Shown here piece after piece: positions 45,701-57,790 of a stretch of 64,000 nucleotides of DNA. Each line of letters begins with the position of its first letter. The first letter of the stretch is position 1. Origin of the DNA: Sipunculus nudus (lineage: Eukaryota > Annelida > Sipuncula > Golfingiida > Sipunculidae); contig CM049322.1 of NCBI GenBank assembly GCA_026874595.1, forward strand, positions 25,393,400 to 25,457,399. Reading direction: 5' to 3'. The notes beneath the pieces were generated by a model. That model was not told the origin of the DNA and searched no databases. It saw only the letters and a list, made by a program, of their open reading frames with translations. A program made the position numbers and the translations under genes.

Positions 45701-47030
45701 TGAATATTGCCATATATGGTGAAAATCACACAAATTCATAAATATCTCAATAGCGGATGCATGGATTGGTCCAAAATTCAAACTGACTTTGGATAGGTTT
45801 GTCGTCTGCAGAAGACAGGTGGCGCCACCTTGTGTCCTTTTCTTATTTACGCGCTTTTTAATACCCCATTATTGCCACTTGAAAGTACTTTTAGCATTAT
45901 AAGTAAAACACTAATAAACAGATTGGACTGATATTTTGCATGTCCATTTATCTTGGATACCACCATCTTATATATATAAGACTTGTGGCGCCATCTGCAG
46001 TCGTTTTTGTGTGGCACCCATCCGTACGTTTGCTTTCGGTGAAAATTGCTCATATCTCCGGAGTGGTTCAAGGTATCTGTCTTATATTTGGAATGTCCAT
46101 CCATCTTGGAAAATTTTCTCGTTAACAAGACAGGTGGCGCCAGCTACCTTACTGTTTCCATAGGATAAATTAATGCTCTTTTTCTTAGGAGTGGTGTGCC
46201 GTATTGGCCTGAGACTATGCGTGTCCATAGATCTTGGACTCCTCCATCTTTTACTCAAGACTGGTGGCGCCATCTGCAATCGTTTTCCCGTGGCGTCCAT
46301 CTTACTTTGGGTGAAAATAACTCATATCTGAGGAGACGTTTAAGGTATAGGTCCTAAACTTGGCATGTCTATCCATCTTGGAAAATTTTCTCGAAAAACC
46401 AGACAGGTGGCGCAACTTATCTTTCCGTTTCCGTAGAATAAATTAATGCTCTTTTCATAGGAATCGGGTGCCGTATTGGTCTGAAAATGTGCATGTCCAT
46501 AGATCTTGGACTCATCCATCTTTTACTCAAGACTGGTGGCGCCATCTGCAATCGTTTTCCCGTGGCGTCCATCTTACTTTGGGTGAAAATAACTCATATC
46601 TGAGGAGACGTTTAAGGTATAGGTCCTAAATTTGGCGTGTCTATCCATCTTGGAAAATTTTCTCGAAAAACCAGACAGGTGGCGCAACTTATCTTTCCGT
46701 TTCCGTAGAATAAATTTATGCTCTTTTCATAGGAATCGGGTGCCGTATTGGTCTGAAACTGTGCATGTCCATAGATCTTGGACTCATCCATCTTGTACTC
46801 AAGACTGATGGAGCCATCTGGTATTTATTTCGAGTGGCGTCCATCCGTACATTTGTTTTAGGTGAAAACAACTCATATCTGAGGAGTCGTTCAATGTGTT
46901 GGTCTGCAATTTGGCATGTTCATCCATCATAGAGAGTTTAACCGTCAACCAGACAGCTAGCGCCACCTTCCTTACGATTTTTAAAGTATAAATTATCTCC
47001 TTTTCTCAAGTGTGATTCACCGTATTGGCC
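45701..47030 (+). repeat. Y-module array, including a 272-bp near-identical tandem duplication
   Basis: Y modules repeat the phrases GTCCATAGATCTTGGACTC, ACTCAAGACTGGTGGCGCCA, GTGGCGTCCATC, GGGTGAAAATAACTCATATC and CATCTTGGAAAATTTTCTCG. GGTGGCGCCATCTGCAATCG occurs at 46263 and again at 46535. About 270 bp around these points is nearly identical, so this duplication is recent. Cores include GGTGGCGCCACC (about 45820) and GGTGGCGCCAGC (46134). Frames at 45847-46300 are repeat products. Confidence 0.75.
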
Positions 47031-48190
47031 CCCCTTTTTTGGTGAAAAATATAGTTTCTCAAATTGATAGAAACACTGGTCGTTTGCCAAGTGTCAATCT
47101 ATGCTGCTGAAGATTTGGGGCCTATTCTTAAAGGGGGGAGGGGGGTAATTGTCTGGGGATACTATGACACCTGTGGTACCAAGACATGTCTAGTTTGTTT
47201 AAAGTGTATATTTTCGTTCTAAGGTAACTGGTGGTAGTGTATGTATATTTAAATGTTAGAAATGATCAAACAATCAGAGAGTAGCGTTAGTAGAGTAAGT
47301 GCAGTCAACAGAGGTGGTAGCTAAACATGAGTAGTGAGAGAGGACAAACAGACAGCATGATTGAGACAGAGTGAACAGCGTGGAGGGAATCCACTCTTCA
47401 GAACCAAAGTCTTTGAGAAACAGTTTAATTTGTAAGAAGATCCGTCATTCTGTTATTCAACACAAGAACCATTAAGACAGGAGCTCAGTTTGATATGTGT
47501 AACAGAAATAAGCTATTAACAACCATCAGAAGTTTTCTAAAGTTTACAAGTTGAAGAGGAGGAGCTAACTCCAGCCAGGAGTTGTGCTAACAAGTAATCC
47601 ACACACTTGGGTAGAATGTATACTTGCATTGTCAAACTCCAGGCAGCCCACTTCTGGAGGTCATTTAATGCAGCACTGCTGTTACAGGTGTCCAAGCAAC
47701 ATACACTGAGAGTAACGCAATAACTGTCATTGTTTGAACTGTATTTTCTAAACTGTAATGCAGTTTCCACTCCAATGAGCAAAGTTTTTTTTTAAATAGT
47801 AATACAAGGAGTAGTCCAGATGATGACATGTTGTGAAATTGTGGCATTTTTAAAGTTAATTTCCCGTGAAACAATTTCAAAATATTAATAATTTAAATAT
47901 GATTAAAACCTTCTGTATGCACAAGGTGGTCGTATATGAAAAATTAGTTTGCACGCATAACCCATCGGACAAGGTCAAGGATGCTTGACACACAATAATG
48001 TAGACACCGTTAAGCCTTGCTCATCCTTGTTCTCTCTGCAAACAAAAAAAAATCCAATGCACAAAAACAAAATTTAACAAGGGCACCGCAAAGCAGAGCA
48101 TCCCCTCGCACGGGGCATAATTAGAATGGGTGAATTACACAGTGTGAATATGAGGAGGCCAGCTCTCTCGCGTTGAAATGTGCTCCTGTG
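47031..48190. other. Unassigned sequence with a possible LINE scrap
   Basis: On the minus strand 47537-47790 translates with ALNDLQKWAAWSLTMQVYIL followed by P-K-C, faintly like the DL..W...W.M.FN..KC segment of LINE reverse transcriptases. There are no other landmarks. Confidence 0.3.
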
Positions 48191-48660
48191 GCCTCAAACT
48201 AAATAGCTAGGTTCTTCTCTTAACTGGTGGGTGAGCCATATGAGCAAGATGAAAGGTTTTGGTCAAATGGTTTGGCTTAATATAGGTGCACAAGCTTTTT
48301 CAAGAAGTTGGTCCTGTGGCCGTTACCTTTGACCCCGTGACCTCAAAATCAACAGGGTTCTTCATCAATGGTTGAGTGAGCCATAGGTGCAAGAGGAAAG
48401 GTTTTGGTCAAACGGTTTGGCTTGAAATCGATCCACAAGCCAATTCCGGACGGACGGACGTACAGACTGACGCACGAACGGAGGCGTTACTATATCCCTT
48501 TCGCAACGTGTTGCGGGGGGGGGATAATAAGGATGTTAAAACACACCAATTAGGTATAAATCGCATTTGACGTAATAAGGAACAGAATGGGCCAAAGTGT
48601 GATATTAAAGGATACATTTCAAACACAAACAAGTGACCCATGGGTTATGACGCTCAGCCG
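48191..48660. repeat. P module and Z-like terminus
   Basis: TGGGTGAGCCATATGAGCAAGATGAAAGG-type phrases, TTACCTTTGACCCCGTGACC and a GGACGGACGGACG tail mark the P module. A G tract lies at about 48518. At 48630 ACAAGTGACCCATGGGTTAT, then GACGCTCAGC, is a Z-like hairpin end. Confidence 0.6.
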
Positions 48661-49600
48661 CCAAGTATGACCTGCGACATCATGGGCTGAGATTCACTTT
48701 AACAGTTCGTGAGATAATATGTTCAAAAATTAATTGAAAGGTAACTACCTGCCGTACCTGGTGGCTATAATGGATTTCTGACAGGTCGGAAATCCGACAA
48801 CAAACATCCTCTTAAGGGTCCAATCATAATAAAAAAATCACACAAACTGCACTGACAAAATGATTTCAAAGGTGGCTACCTGGCAAACATAATGAATTTC
48901 TGACACGTCTGACATGTGATATCACACATCCTCCAATAAGAGACCAAACTTCTGGCAATTGCTCCAAAGAATGTTACAGTAATGAATGTCAATAACAGTT
49001 CAAAAGGCATGATCAGGTTGGAGAGCTCTCATATCTGATTTATGATTACGCAAATGTAAAAAGTGTAAGTCCAATATTTTTTTTAATTATCACCTTGTGC
49101 TTTCAGTGGGGTCAACAGGGTAGGTAAACTGCAAAACCTGAAAGAAAAGCAATGCGGAAAACAACACTAAGAGTCTTGTAAAACAAATAAAGCCACCCTA
49201 AATCCAGGTACAGACCCACTTATTATCAAAACAAACACTTGCTGGTATATCTGATGATTTGATAAAAAATATTTAGATATCTAGGAAATTATGTTTATTG
49301 CTATGATTCCATAAAATAAACTGTAAAATGTCCCCATCATGTAATAAATCAGTAGCTAAACCTTTATACAATACTCTCATAGTCTTAATGCCTGGCCGAA
49401 CATTTATTAATACCTCTTCCGGCAACAGAGTGTTTTTGTTATGCACTAATGATGCTCTTATCATTCAATGGGCTTATACAAAAGGGAGTCATATATCACA
49501 AGTGTCATACACAATTACGGCCAGACAGTGAGATGTACCAGTTGGAGTGCAATGGTTATACATACAAGAAAAATAGAGATGGTCTACAAAGTAAGTTTTA
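48661..49600. other. Unassigned sequence
   Basis: A minus-strand frame at 49273-49464 (64 codons) is compositionally protein-like but has no recognised family or splice context. I do not call it. Confidence 0.3.
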
Positions 49601-50420
49601 TCTGTGAACATCCCTGACGTATCACCTTGACCTTTTGCCCACATGTCAATTGGATTCTTTCTAGAGTGATGGGTAACTACTAACCACTTGTAATCACTTG
49701 GCAACCAATGTGTGAGTGACTTTGACCTGCAACCTTTAACCTCCTGTCCAGCTGACCCCAAAATAAATTATTTCAAGCAAAAAGACCCATAAATATGAAG
49801 TTTGAATCAAATTGAGTGATGCATAGATGAGACATATGTGATAGACTGAAGGTTAGGGATGAACAGTTTAGCTTGATATATGTAGACAAGCATTTCGAAC
49901 AATTTAGTATTGTGACCTTGACATCTGACCTTTTGAACTCAACATCAATAGAGTTATTCCCCTATTGGTAGGTAAGCCATATATGACAGATGGAAGGTAT
50001 AAGTTGAAAAGTTTGCCTTAAAAAGACTGAACGCAAGAAATGAGTGCTATGAACTTGTAGGTCTTTTCCCTATTGAAAAAGAAGCAATATGTCAATGCTG
50101 GAAGGTTTTGAATGAAAAGTCTAGCTTGAAATGTGTCCACAATCTTTGTAAAGAAGGGAATCCTGTAACCTTGACCTTTGACCTTGTGACTTCAATATCT
50201 ATAGGATTCTTCTCCCACTTGGTAGGTGAGCCATATGTGAAAGATCAAGGGTTTGGGATGAATGGTTTGGCTTGAAATGCATCCAAAAGCTTTTCAAAGC
50301 TTTTTTGCCCTGCAAATGCACGGAATGGCCGGCCGGACGGACGGACAGACAGAAGGACGACGGAAAAAGACCCAATGCACAGCATGAATGAAAGTTAGCG
50401 GAGATAAAAATGTGCAAATG
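49601..50420. repeat. P modules with nuclear-receptor-like half-sites
   Basis: Repeated phrases such as GTGAGCCATATGTGAAAGAT and CTTGACCTTTGACCTTGTGA (about 50170) occur, with a GGCCGGACGGACGGACAGAC tail at about 50328. The reverse complement of TGACCTTTGACCT (AGGTCAAAGGTCA) is a textbook DR1 element. Confidence 0.65.
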
Positions 50421-51449
50421 TAATTAAGTTATCAAAGTTAAATATATGGTTATTTAAGCTAAAAATTAATACCATGAAAGTTTGCCTAATATTCCTGTTT
50501 AACAAAGTTTAACAGTGTTAATTATATCAAGGCCCAGCCAACTTTAAGAGATATGAATGAAATGCTACAAAGTATTTATATCGTATTAAATCTTGAAACA
50601 TGTCAAGGAGCACTTACATTAGAACCTAATATTTTACCACATTTGAATAATTTGTCCAATGAGATCCAATTTTTTATAACTATTTTTTTTCTATTTTATG
50701 ATATGTAAACAGTTGCCATAACGTCCCAACTTCACAGGTGGAAGGACTTGGTGTGTGGGGGGGGGGGGGGTAATAATGGGAGTTATAACACCTCTGTCTC
50801 TCGGTATATATTTTCATTAATTATTAAATTTTATGCAGTTGCAATAGAAATATTGTTCACAGTGCCTAGGAGAAAGGACTTAATGGGGAGGGGGAAGAGG
50901 ATAGTGGGAGTTACAACACCCTTGCATATACATACAGGATATGAAATTCAACAGTGCTTACAGGAACAAGGGACCCATGGGTAGTCAAATGTTGGTTTTG
51001 TGTGGTAATATAAGCTGATTAATGAGAATGATTGCGTTTAACTATAGTTATATAAAGATTTTGATAAAACCTGGGAGAGGGAAGAGGACTGATGTCATTT
51101 ATATTATTTACATTAGGAAAAGGAGTACTATTGTCCCACAGGTTTTAACTTGGCCTAATAACTTTATCTACATTTCAGCAGAAGTATTTGGAAATAAAAA
51201 TGTCCACTACAAGTCATGTTAATTATCATGCTTTTTACAAAGGAGTTAACTGTTATTCACTAATTACAGGTTACCCATACCAAAGAGCAGCACTAGCACA
51301 AATGATATGAGAGTTGAACTATATATTAAAAATTCATTGCAGTTATTAGGCCAAATATAATTTTTAATTAAAAATACTAACAATATCATCTGAAAAAAAT
51401 ATTTTTAATAATATAATTGAAATAAATAATTATTTAAATAATATTTTAA
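50421..51449. other. Unassigned AT-rich sequence
   Basis: It includes a G tract (about 50757-50770) and a GGGACCCATGGGTAG palindrome near 50970 like the Z terminus. No gene is supported. Confidence 0.35.
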
Positions 51450-51501
51450 AATGTATTCATGAATGCATTCATGAATACATTTTGAAAGTACATGTACTTT
51501 C
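51450..51501. repeat. Two abutting perfect palindromes (34 bp and 18 bp)
   Basis: 51450-51483 is a perfect 34-bp palindrome whose half is AAATGTATTCATGAATG. It is followed immediately by GAAAGTACATGTACTTTC (51484-51501), a perfect 18-bp palindrome. Both are centred without a loop and could extrude as cruciforms. Confidence 0.9.
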
Positions 51502-51860
51502 TTGTCACCTGTATCAGTATTTGTATTCATTTTCATGACTGAACTATTGAATGTTTGTATTCATATTCAAATACAATTATAAAGTTTCCACTCAATGTCT
51601 TTTATTTATTCAGTTTCAGTCAAAACTATTGATAATCCAGGATATACAAATTTCACAAATTTAAATAAAAATCTTGGTACTTGTTTTTTTTTTTGTTTTA
51701 ATTTATAAGAAAAAATTATTTTATTAACTTTTAAATACTGTCACATTATTGTCTACACACTAAACAGGGCTGGACAAATTAGAAATTGGCGTAACCCATT
51801 TGTGGGTTACGCAAATACCAGTGTAATGTGAAGTTAAAGACTGTATATATAAATAAATAA

Positions 51861-51908
<48 letters not shown>

Positions 51909-52014
51909 ATATAAAACGGGGTCGTAGATATGTGGATAGGGAGATGTACGTGGGCTCTCAAAGACAAGGTAACGCTAAGCGGTGGTGCAAATATATATAA
52001 CAACAGAGACAAAA
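51502..52014. other. Unassigned sequence with (TA)n at about 51847-51911
   Basis: AT-rich, with an ATAA/TA microsatellite that generates spurious Tyr-Ile frames on the minus strand. Confidence 0.5.
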
Positions 52015-53500
52015 CTAGAATACGGGTAATCGACAAGCGACCACGTGTATCCGCCGAAATCAGAGTTGAACGGGTGAAGTGAGGCATGGATTGAGTGGCA
52101 AGGGAAAATAGAGTGAGGTGTGTTACGTATTAGCATGGATGCCTGCAGCCAAAATGTATATGTAGGTTGCGCCACCTACCACAAATGCAGAAAGCTGTCA
52201 CATAAGTGTAGGTGGCGCCACCTGCCAAAAAAAATCGAGAAAGCAATCCAAGATGTATAAACACGCAAAATCTTTAGGCAGATGAGTACACTACTACAGA
52301 GATATGAGTGATTTTAGCCCACGGCAGACAAACAGACAGACATTGTGCAAAAATGGTTGCAGGTGGCCCCTCCAGTTTTGTGTCTGATAAAGAGCTATGT
52401 GATATCTATACACATGCAAAATTTGGCCTAATTGGTCAAACGGTTCCCGAGATATGAGCTTGGACGTCTGCAGCGTAAACTAGAATGTAGGTGGCGCCAC
52501 CTGTCATAAAATCCAGAAAGCTGTCCAGGATGTATAAACCTGCAAGATTTTACGTAGTTATGTCAAACCACTACAGACATAGGAGTAATTTTATCCCACG
52601 GCAGACAAACAGACGGACACTGTGCAAAAATGGTTGCAGGTGGTGCCACCATTTTTAGTGTATGTTATAAAGCTATCCAAGGGCTACATTTGTATAAAAT
52701 ATTTAGCCTGAACGGTCAAACGGTTCCCGAGATATGAGCTTGGATGTCTGCAGCGTAAACGTGAATGTGGGTGGCGCCACCTGTCACAAAATCGAGAAAG
52801 CTATCCAGGATGTATAAACCTGCAAAATTTTAGGTGGATATGTCAAACCACTGCCGAGATATTTGTGATTTTATCCCACGGCAGACAAACAGATGGACGC
52901 TGTGCAAAAATGGTTACAGGTGGCGCCACCATTTTTAGTGTATGTTATAAAGCTATCCAAGGGCTACATTTGTATAAAATTTTTAGCCTGATCGGTCAAA
53001 CGGTTCCCGAGATATGAGCTTGGATGTCTGCAGCGTAAACGTGAATGTAGGTGGCGCCACCTGTCACAAAATCGAGAAAGCTATCCAGGATGTATACGCA
53101 TGCCGAATTTCAGGTGGATAAGTCCAACCAATGCAGAGATATGAGTGATTTTATCCCAAGGCAGATGAACAGATGGACGCAGTTCAAAAATGGTTGCAGG
53201 TGGCGCCACCGTTTTTAATGTATGTTATAAAGGTATCCAAGGGCTACATTTGTGTAAAATATTTAGCCTGATCGGTCAAACGGTTCCCGAGATATGTTGG
53301 TTTATGTGTGGAAACAGACGCACAAATGGACACAGAGCGCAGAGGAAAGGTCAGCGGTCAAAAGAAAATCGGGGCGCAGCAGTTCACATGTGACCCGAAC
53401 ATAATCCCGGGTTCCGTTAAATTCCGCCCAGCGGTTACGGAGGAGATCTCCGGAGACCTACGCGGCGGCGGCGGCGGCGGCGTCCGACTGAAAACATGGT
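52015..53500 (-). mobile_element. X2: X-family Helentron-like element with 277-bp units
   Basis: CTAG (52015-52018), AATACGGGTAATCGACAAGC, GACCACGTGTATCCGCC is the X 3' end in minus orientation, with a slightly mutated hairpin. Units with cores GGTGGCGCCACC follow (about 52212, 52493, 52773, 52919, 53051, 53199). The closing 5' module has the GTCAGCGGTCAAAAG block, TTCACATGTGACCCG and a CGGCGGCGGCGGCGG tract (about 53464-53482), as in X1. The outer TGTATCCGCC copy at the 5' end is not seen. Confidence 0.7.
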
Positions 53501-53834
53501 AAAGGTGAAGTGGCTTGCTGCCATAACAGTAACAGCGGAATCCTTTTATACACGCTTTACCATATAAAAAGACATACGGAGATACATATTTACATATTTA
53601 TAATTAACAAATACTTTAAGAAAACACCCGCAGGCGTGTATTTATGCACGAGAGCAAAAGTGAAGACGGGTTACAGAGAGAGTAATACGGAGACAGTAAA
53701 AGTTACGTTTAAGTTCGAGAACAAAACGGAGACCATGTTAAAGCTCGGGGACGAAACGGAGTCAATGTTAAGATTACGTTAAAGCATATAGAGCGACTAT
53801 TTAGAGAGTTATAAAGGTGGTTAAATATAAGAAC
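53501..53834 (-). repeat. Possible LTR remnant, similar to 55691-55735
   Basis: GTGAAGTGGCTTGCTGCCAT.. AACAGTAACAGCGGAATCC is repeated in direct orientation at 55691-55735 (TTGAAGTGGCGTGCTGCCAC..AACAGTAAGAGCGGAATGCC). The two flank W5, so they may be pieces of one LTR region of the minus-strand gypsy element. The open frame at 53510-53782 has no recognised product. Confidence 0.4.
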
Positions 53835-55658
53835 CAAGGCCTACAGGCCTAATGCGAACCTGTGGAACCGGATATACACAAAGTATAATGATTCAATGCT
53901 GGACCATTACTATTCAAGTATATGTGTAACATGTTTATCAACACTGCAAGTACTAAACATTTTTTTTAACAAGAAACAATTACACAAACATCACTGCTAA
54001 AATTCTGGCATAGGTGTACACAGCATAAAAATGATTGCACCACCAGTATTGTATACAACAAAGCTATCAGAGATATATACATATGCCCAATTCCAGACTG
54101 ATATGTCAAACCCCTCCTGAGAAATAAGAAGGGACATACACTGTGCAAAAATATTGAAGGTGGCGCCACTCATCTTGTACACGATAAGGCTATATATAAA
54201 TGAATTGCACCTGGCTAGACTGAGTGAACCTTTGACCTGTACCTGGCTGCACTGAGTGAATTCTTGACCTGTTGCATAATCTGACACAGTTGGCAGTCTG
54301 CCAAAGCTGTAAATAGATCAAGACTGACCTTTGGGGCCAAATCTGATGCAGTGGGGAATCTGGCAAAGCTATAAATAGAATGCAGCTTCTACACTGAGTG
54401 AACTCTTGACCTATACCTGGCTGCACTGAGTGAACTCTTGACCTGTTACCTTATCAGATATAGTTGCTAGTCTGCCAAAGATATAAATAGATCCAGGCTG
54501 ACCTTCTGCCTGTTGCCAAATCTGAAATAGTTGGCAGTCTGCCAAGCTATTTAACCTGAAATCTAAATGTTTAGTGGCATGATGCAATAGATGCTGATAA
54601 ATGGAGCCAGGCTAGATGTATCTGCTTTACCCAGCTAACATATATGGTAAAATTACTCACTTCATTCTCAATAATTCAGCCAAAAATCATTCATGTGGAA
54701 CCATTAAAGACAATTATTATAAGAATTATTGTAGGGATTATTCTTGCAGAATATTAAACAAATTGGCCTCAGTGGCCTCAGTCGAAAAAAATGTTTTGCA
54801 GGTTTATACTCATATAGGAAAATACAGCAAAATGGCCAAGTTCAGCTTCCCGTAACTCAACCAAAAATCACTGATCCAAAACCATTTGTACAAACTTGAA
54901 TTATCAATATCTCATGATAATTAATGTGTGAGATTTAAGAATTTGGCCCAGTGGTTTTTGAGAAAAAGATCTTTGTAGCCACTGAGCTAAAATGGGCTGT
55001 TATGGCATATGACTAAATACAGCTTCCTATAACTTGGCCAAAAGTCACTGAAGTGAAACCATTTGAACAAACTTCAGAAAACACTACCCCAGGATCATTT
55101 CTTTGCGATATTAAACAATTTGGCCATATGGTTTCAGAGAAGAAGTTTTTTGTAGCCCTCAGTATGATAGGGGCACTGATGACCCCCGTGCAAAAAAAGG
55201 CCAATGCAGGTGGCACCACCAATACCTCAATTTCAGATATGACTCAAGTGACCAACATATGCATTATATTTGGTGATGATAGCTCCAGCCTTTTATGGGA
55301 TTGTAATTTAAGTATGCCTTTTTGGACAGATGACTAAGTTCAAATTCCTGTAACTCGGCCAAAAATCACCGAACTTTTACCATTCGAACAAACTTGGGAG
55401 AGATTGTTCCAGGATTCATTTCTGTGAAATATTGGACAATTTGGCTGGACAGTTTCTTTTTCCCTATAAAATCTAAGAAAATGCAGTTAGCCAAAATATA
55501 AGCAAAATCCGATAGAGGTTTTTGGTGGCTAATTTTTTGCGTAAAACTTGGTGATGCTAACTCCTACCGTTTTCAAGATTGTATGGGTTAAGGTACCGAC
55601 GACGGACGACGGCGACGGACGACGCCACACCATCGCATAGGCTCACAGGTTCGCTAAA
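53835..55658 (-). mobile_element. W5: W-family element with internal deletion
   Basis: It begins CCAAGGCCTACAGGCCTAAT, then GCGAACCTGTG (hairpin end). It ends GCATAGGCTCACAGGTTCGC (to about 55658). Both W termini are present, so the boundaries are firm; at 1.8 kb it is shorter than W1. It carries the GGTGGCGCCACTC (54164) and GGTGGCACCACC (55209) cores. Frames such as 55013-55337 are repeat products. Confidence 0.7.
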
Positions 55659-56159
55659 ATGATAACTCACAACTGAGACAAAATATAGTTGAAGTGGCGT
55701 GCTGCCACGACCAACAGTAAGAGCGGAATGCCGTCTCCACGACAAGATTTCCCGCTATTACCTGTTCTATTGTTATGTTAAACAAGACAAAATCTAAAAG
55801 GGGAACTCAGGCCTGGAATGAGCGAAAATATAAGGCAAATCCCTGAGGTAGAACCCAGCAAACCAACCTGACAGGTTTAAGATCAACGAACCAGACGAGT
55901 TTAAGATCGATCCGTTACTTAAACCCTCCTCTTAAGAAAATGGCGACCCGACATTTAAAACGAAACAAGGTGGCGATGATACGATGGAATAAAGCAATCA
56001 ATCCTCGATTGAAAGAACGAAAAACAAAGATATATCAACACATGTACACACAGCGAAGTCTATGGCGCAGTATATGTACCAAGCATAGATGCGTCTATCA
56101 GTATCAATCCTCCTCAGGTTATCATTCAAAACGACCTAGTCCTTATAGGACATAAGGTA
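55659..56159 (-). other. Non-coding 3' region of a minus-strand gypsy element
   Basis: Below the integrase tail the minus strand runs to a purine-rich tract AAGAGGAGGG (about 55932-55941), a possible polypurine tract, then about 270 bp that could be LTR before W5. The 71-codon plus frame at 55940-56155 is probably a shadow. Confidence 0.35.
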
Positions 56160-56740
56160 CTTAATATTAACTTAATCTATGACATAAACGCCAAAACGAA
56201 GATAGACAGGTCACTGTTTCTGACGTGTTGATCTTCTTAATGGTCTAGGAGGCGATTCTCTATTCACTGAAAGCGAAGGAGCATTATTAGGTGGAGACAT
56301 ATACAGGAGTCTGGACCCAGGGGCCCTCGTTATCACACACCATTCAGTTGCAGATAGTACAGGTTCAACATCTTGAAAGTTAGTAAAATTTGGTTCTCAA
56401 ATAGAAAGATTATAATTATTGGTATCATTAACATTATTATTGGACATAGAATGCTCAGAAAAATCACCATCTGAATCACTCTAAATATCAGACGACAAAT
56501 CACTGGAATTCTGAGAGTCCGGTACTTTTCTCTGTACATTGGGGGTTGGAGGATCAGGAATATAATCAATTGGCAGGAGAAGATTACGATGTAGCGTACG
56601 ACTGAGGGATTGTCAATAGGAGAGACAACATATATAGGTAGGCTGGGGTCAAGGTTGCAAATCAACATGGTCTGTTATAGCTGAGCACATTTTCATTTGT
56701 AAGTGAGGACCAGCTGTAGGTGGAATCTTTAAAACTTGAC
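56160..56740 (-). pseudogene. Ty3/gypsy integrase C-terminal tail
   Basis: On the minus strand, about 56665 downward, a frame with one frameshift reads LPIYVVSPIDNPSVV, then RTLHRNLLLP. The Arg-Thr-Leu-His-Arg-Asn-Leu-Leu motif closes many Ty3/gypsy pol polyproteins in fish and invertebrates. An acidic Ser/Asp-rich tail follows, with an internal stop. Upstream similarity fades at about 56740. Confidence 0.65.
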
Positions 56741-57049
56741 CATATAAGTATTAAGGTTCAATCATTAACCTTTGAAAGATATGAGATTTGAAATTAAATA
56801 ATTTGGTCATAAATTGTATACTTTTCTTTGCTTTACACTTCGTTAAATACTACGTAGGCAAGGTGGACACAGACCCCAGGTTCGTAATAGGTATTGAAGA
56901 CCAGTGAGGTGGAACAGTGAATAGAAATCAACAGGTTAGACCCAGGTTTGGTTTGGGTACTGGACTCCAGTGCACAAGCCCAAGTTGGGAAACTTGTCAA
57001 AATATAGTTTGATATTTTTAAAACACTTCACTTAAAGTTTAAAGAAATT
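56741..57049. other. Unassigned junction between gypsy and LINE remains
   Basis: No feature is recognised. The 5' end of the following LINE should lie here. Confidence 0.35.
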
Positions 57050-57790
57050 AGAATGCCTGTACAGCAGGATTCCTTTAAGAGGCCAAGTCCTCTCAGCTCT
57101 ACTGCTCTGTGAAAAAACTTATACAAGTAGATGTGAATGAAGCTGTAACTGCTATGAATAAGAAAATAAATGAAGTCTGTTACTGAGAATGTTTGTAAGT
57201 CAGTGTCTCAAGACATTAAGAATATGCTCGTTAAAATGGGGCATAGAATTGTAGACCTAGGGATGGAAAATGACAAACTGAAAACTGACTTGAACTCGGC
57301 CAAAAAAGATCTTGAAAGTCTCAAAGAAGAGATTTGTGAAAATAAAGCAAATACTGTTAAGGCACTGAAGCATGCAAACAGAAATGAACAATAGACTCTT
57401 TACGTATTGCTGGGATTATGGCAGAACAGAAGGAAGACTGTACTGCATATGGCCATTAGATTCCTGAATGAGCACCTGAACTGTGAATTGAATATCTCAA
57501 TGGTACAAGTGGCACATCGTGTAGGCAACCCTGATAAACTGGAGCTTGATATTTTGGTGAAATTCAGTGACACAGGAGCTAGAGACTTTGTGCTGAAACA
57601 CAGAAATTTCTAACAAGGACCAGGTATAGGATAAAAGAAGACTTGACATATGAAAACTCTAAATTATTGAACAGGCCTAGGTATGGAATGGTGTAATATG
57701 GGCCATTTTTAAAGAGATTCCGTCCAAGAAAGTTGAGGTAGATACTTATGATGATTTCACCAAACTTATGAGTGAGTTGTAGATATTAAC
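57050..57790 (+). pseudogene. LINE ORF1 protein relic (L1/Tx1-like)
   Basis: It starts with MPVQQDSFKRPSPLSSTAL (57054). After frameshifts comes a coiled-coil-like segment (57170-57394: KNMLVKMGHRIVDLGMENDK, then Lys/Glu-rich heptads). Then follows a domain with FLNEHLNCELNISMVQVAHR-VG and a DILVKFSDTGARDFVLKHRN segment (57407-57613). Coiled coil, then an RRM-like AHRVG..R/K-x-ILVKF region is the ORF1p layout of L1-type LINEs (Transposase_22-like). Stops and frame changes make it inactive. It precedes ORF2 remains on the same strand. Confidence 0.6.

Noticed and set aside
49273-49464. 64-codon minus-strand frame with protein-like composition.
   Set aside because: No family, splice site or neighbouring exon supports it.
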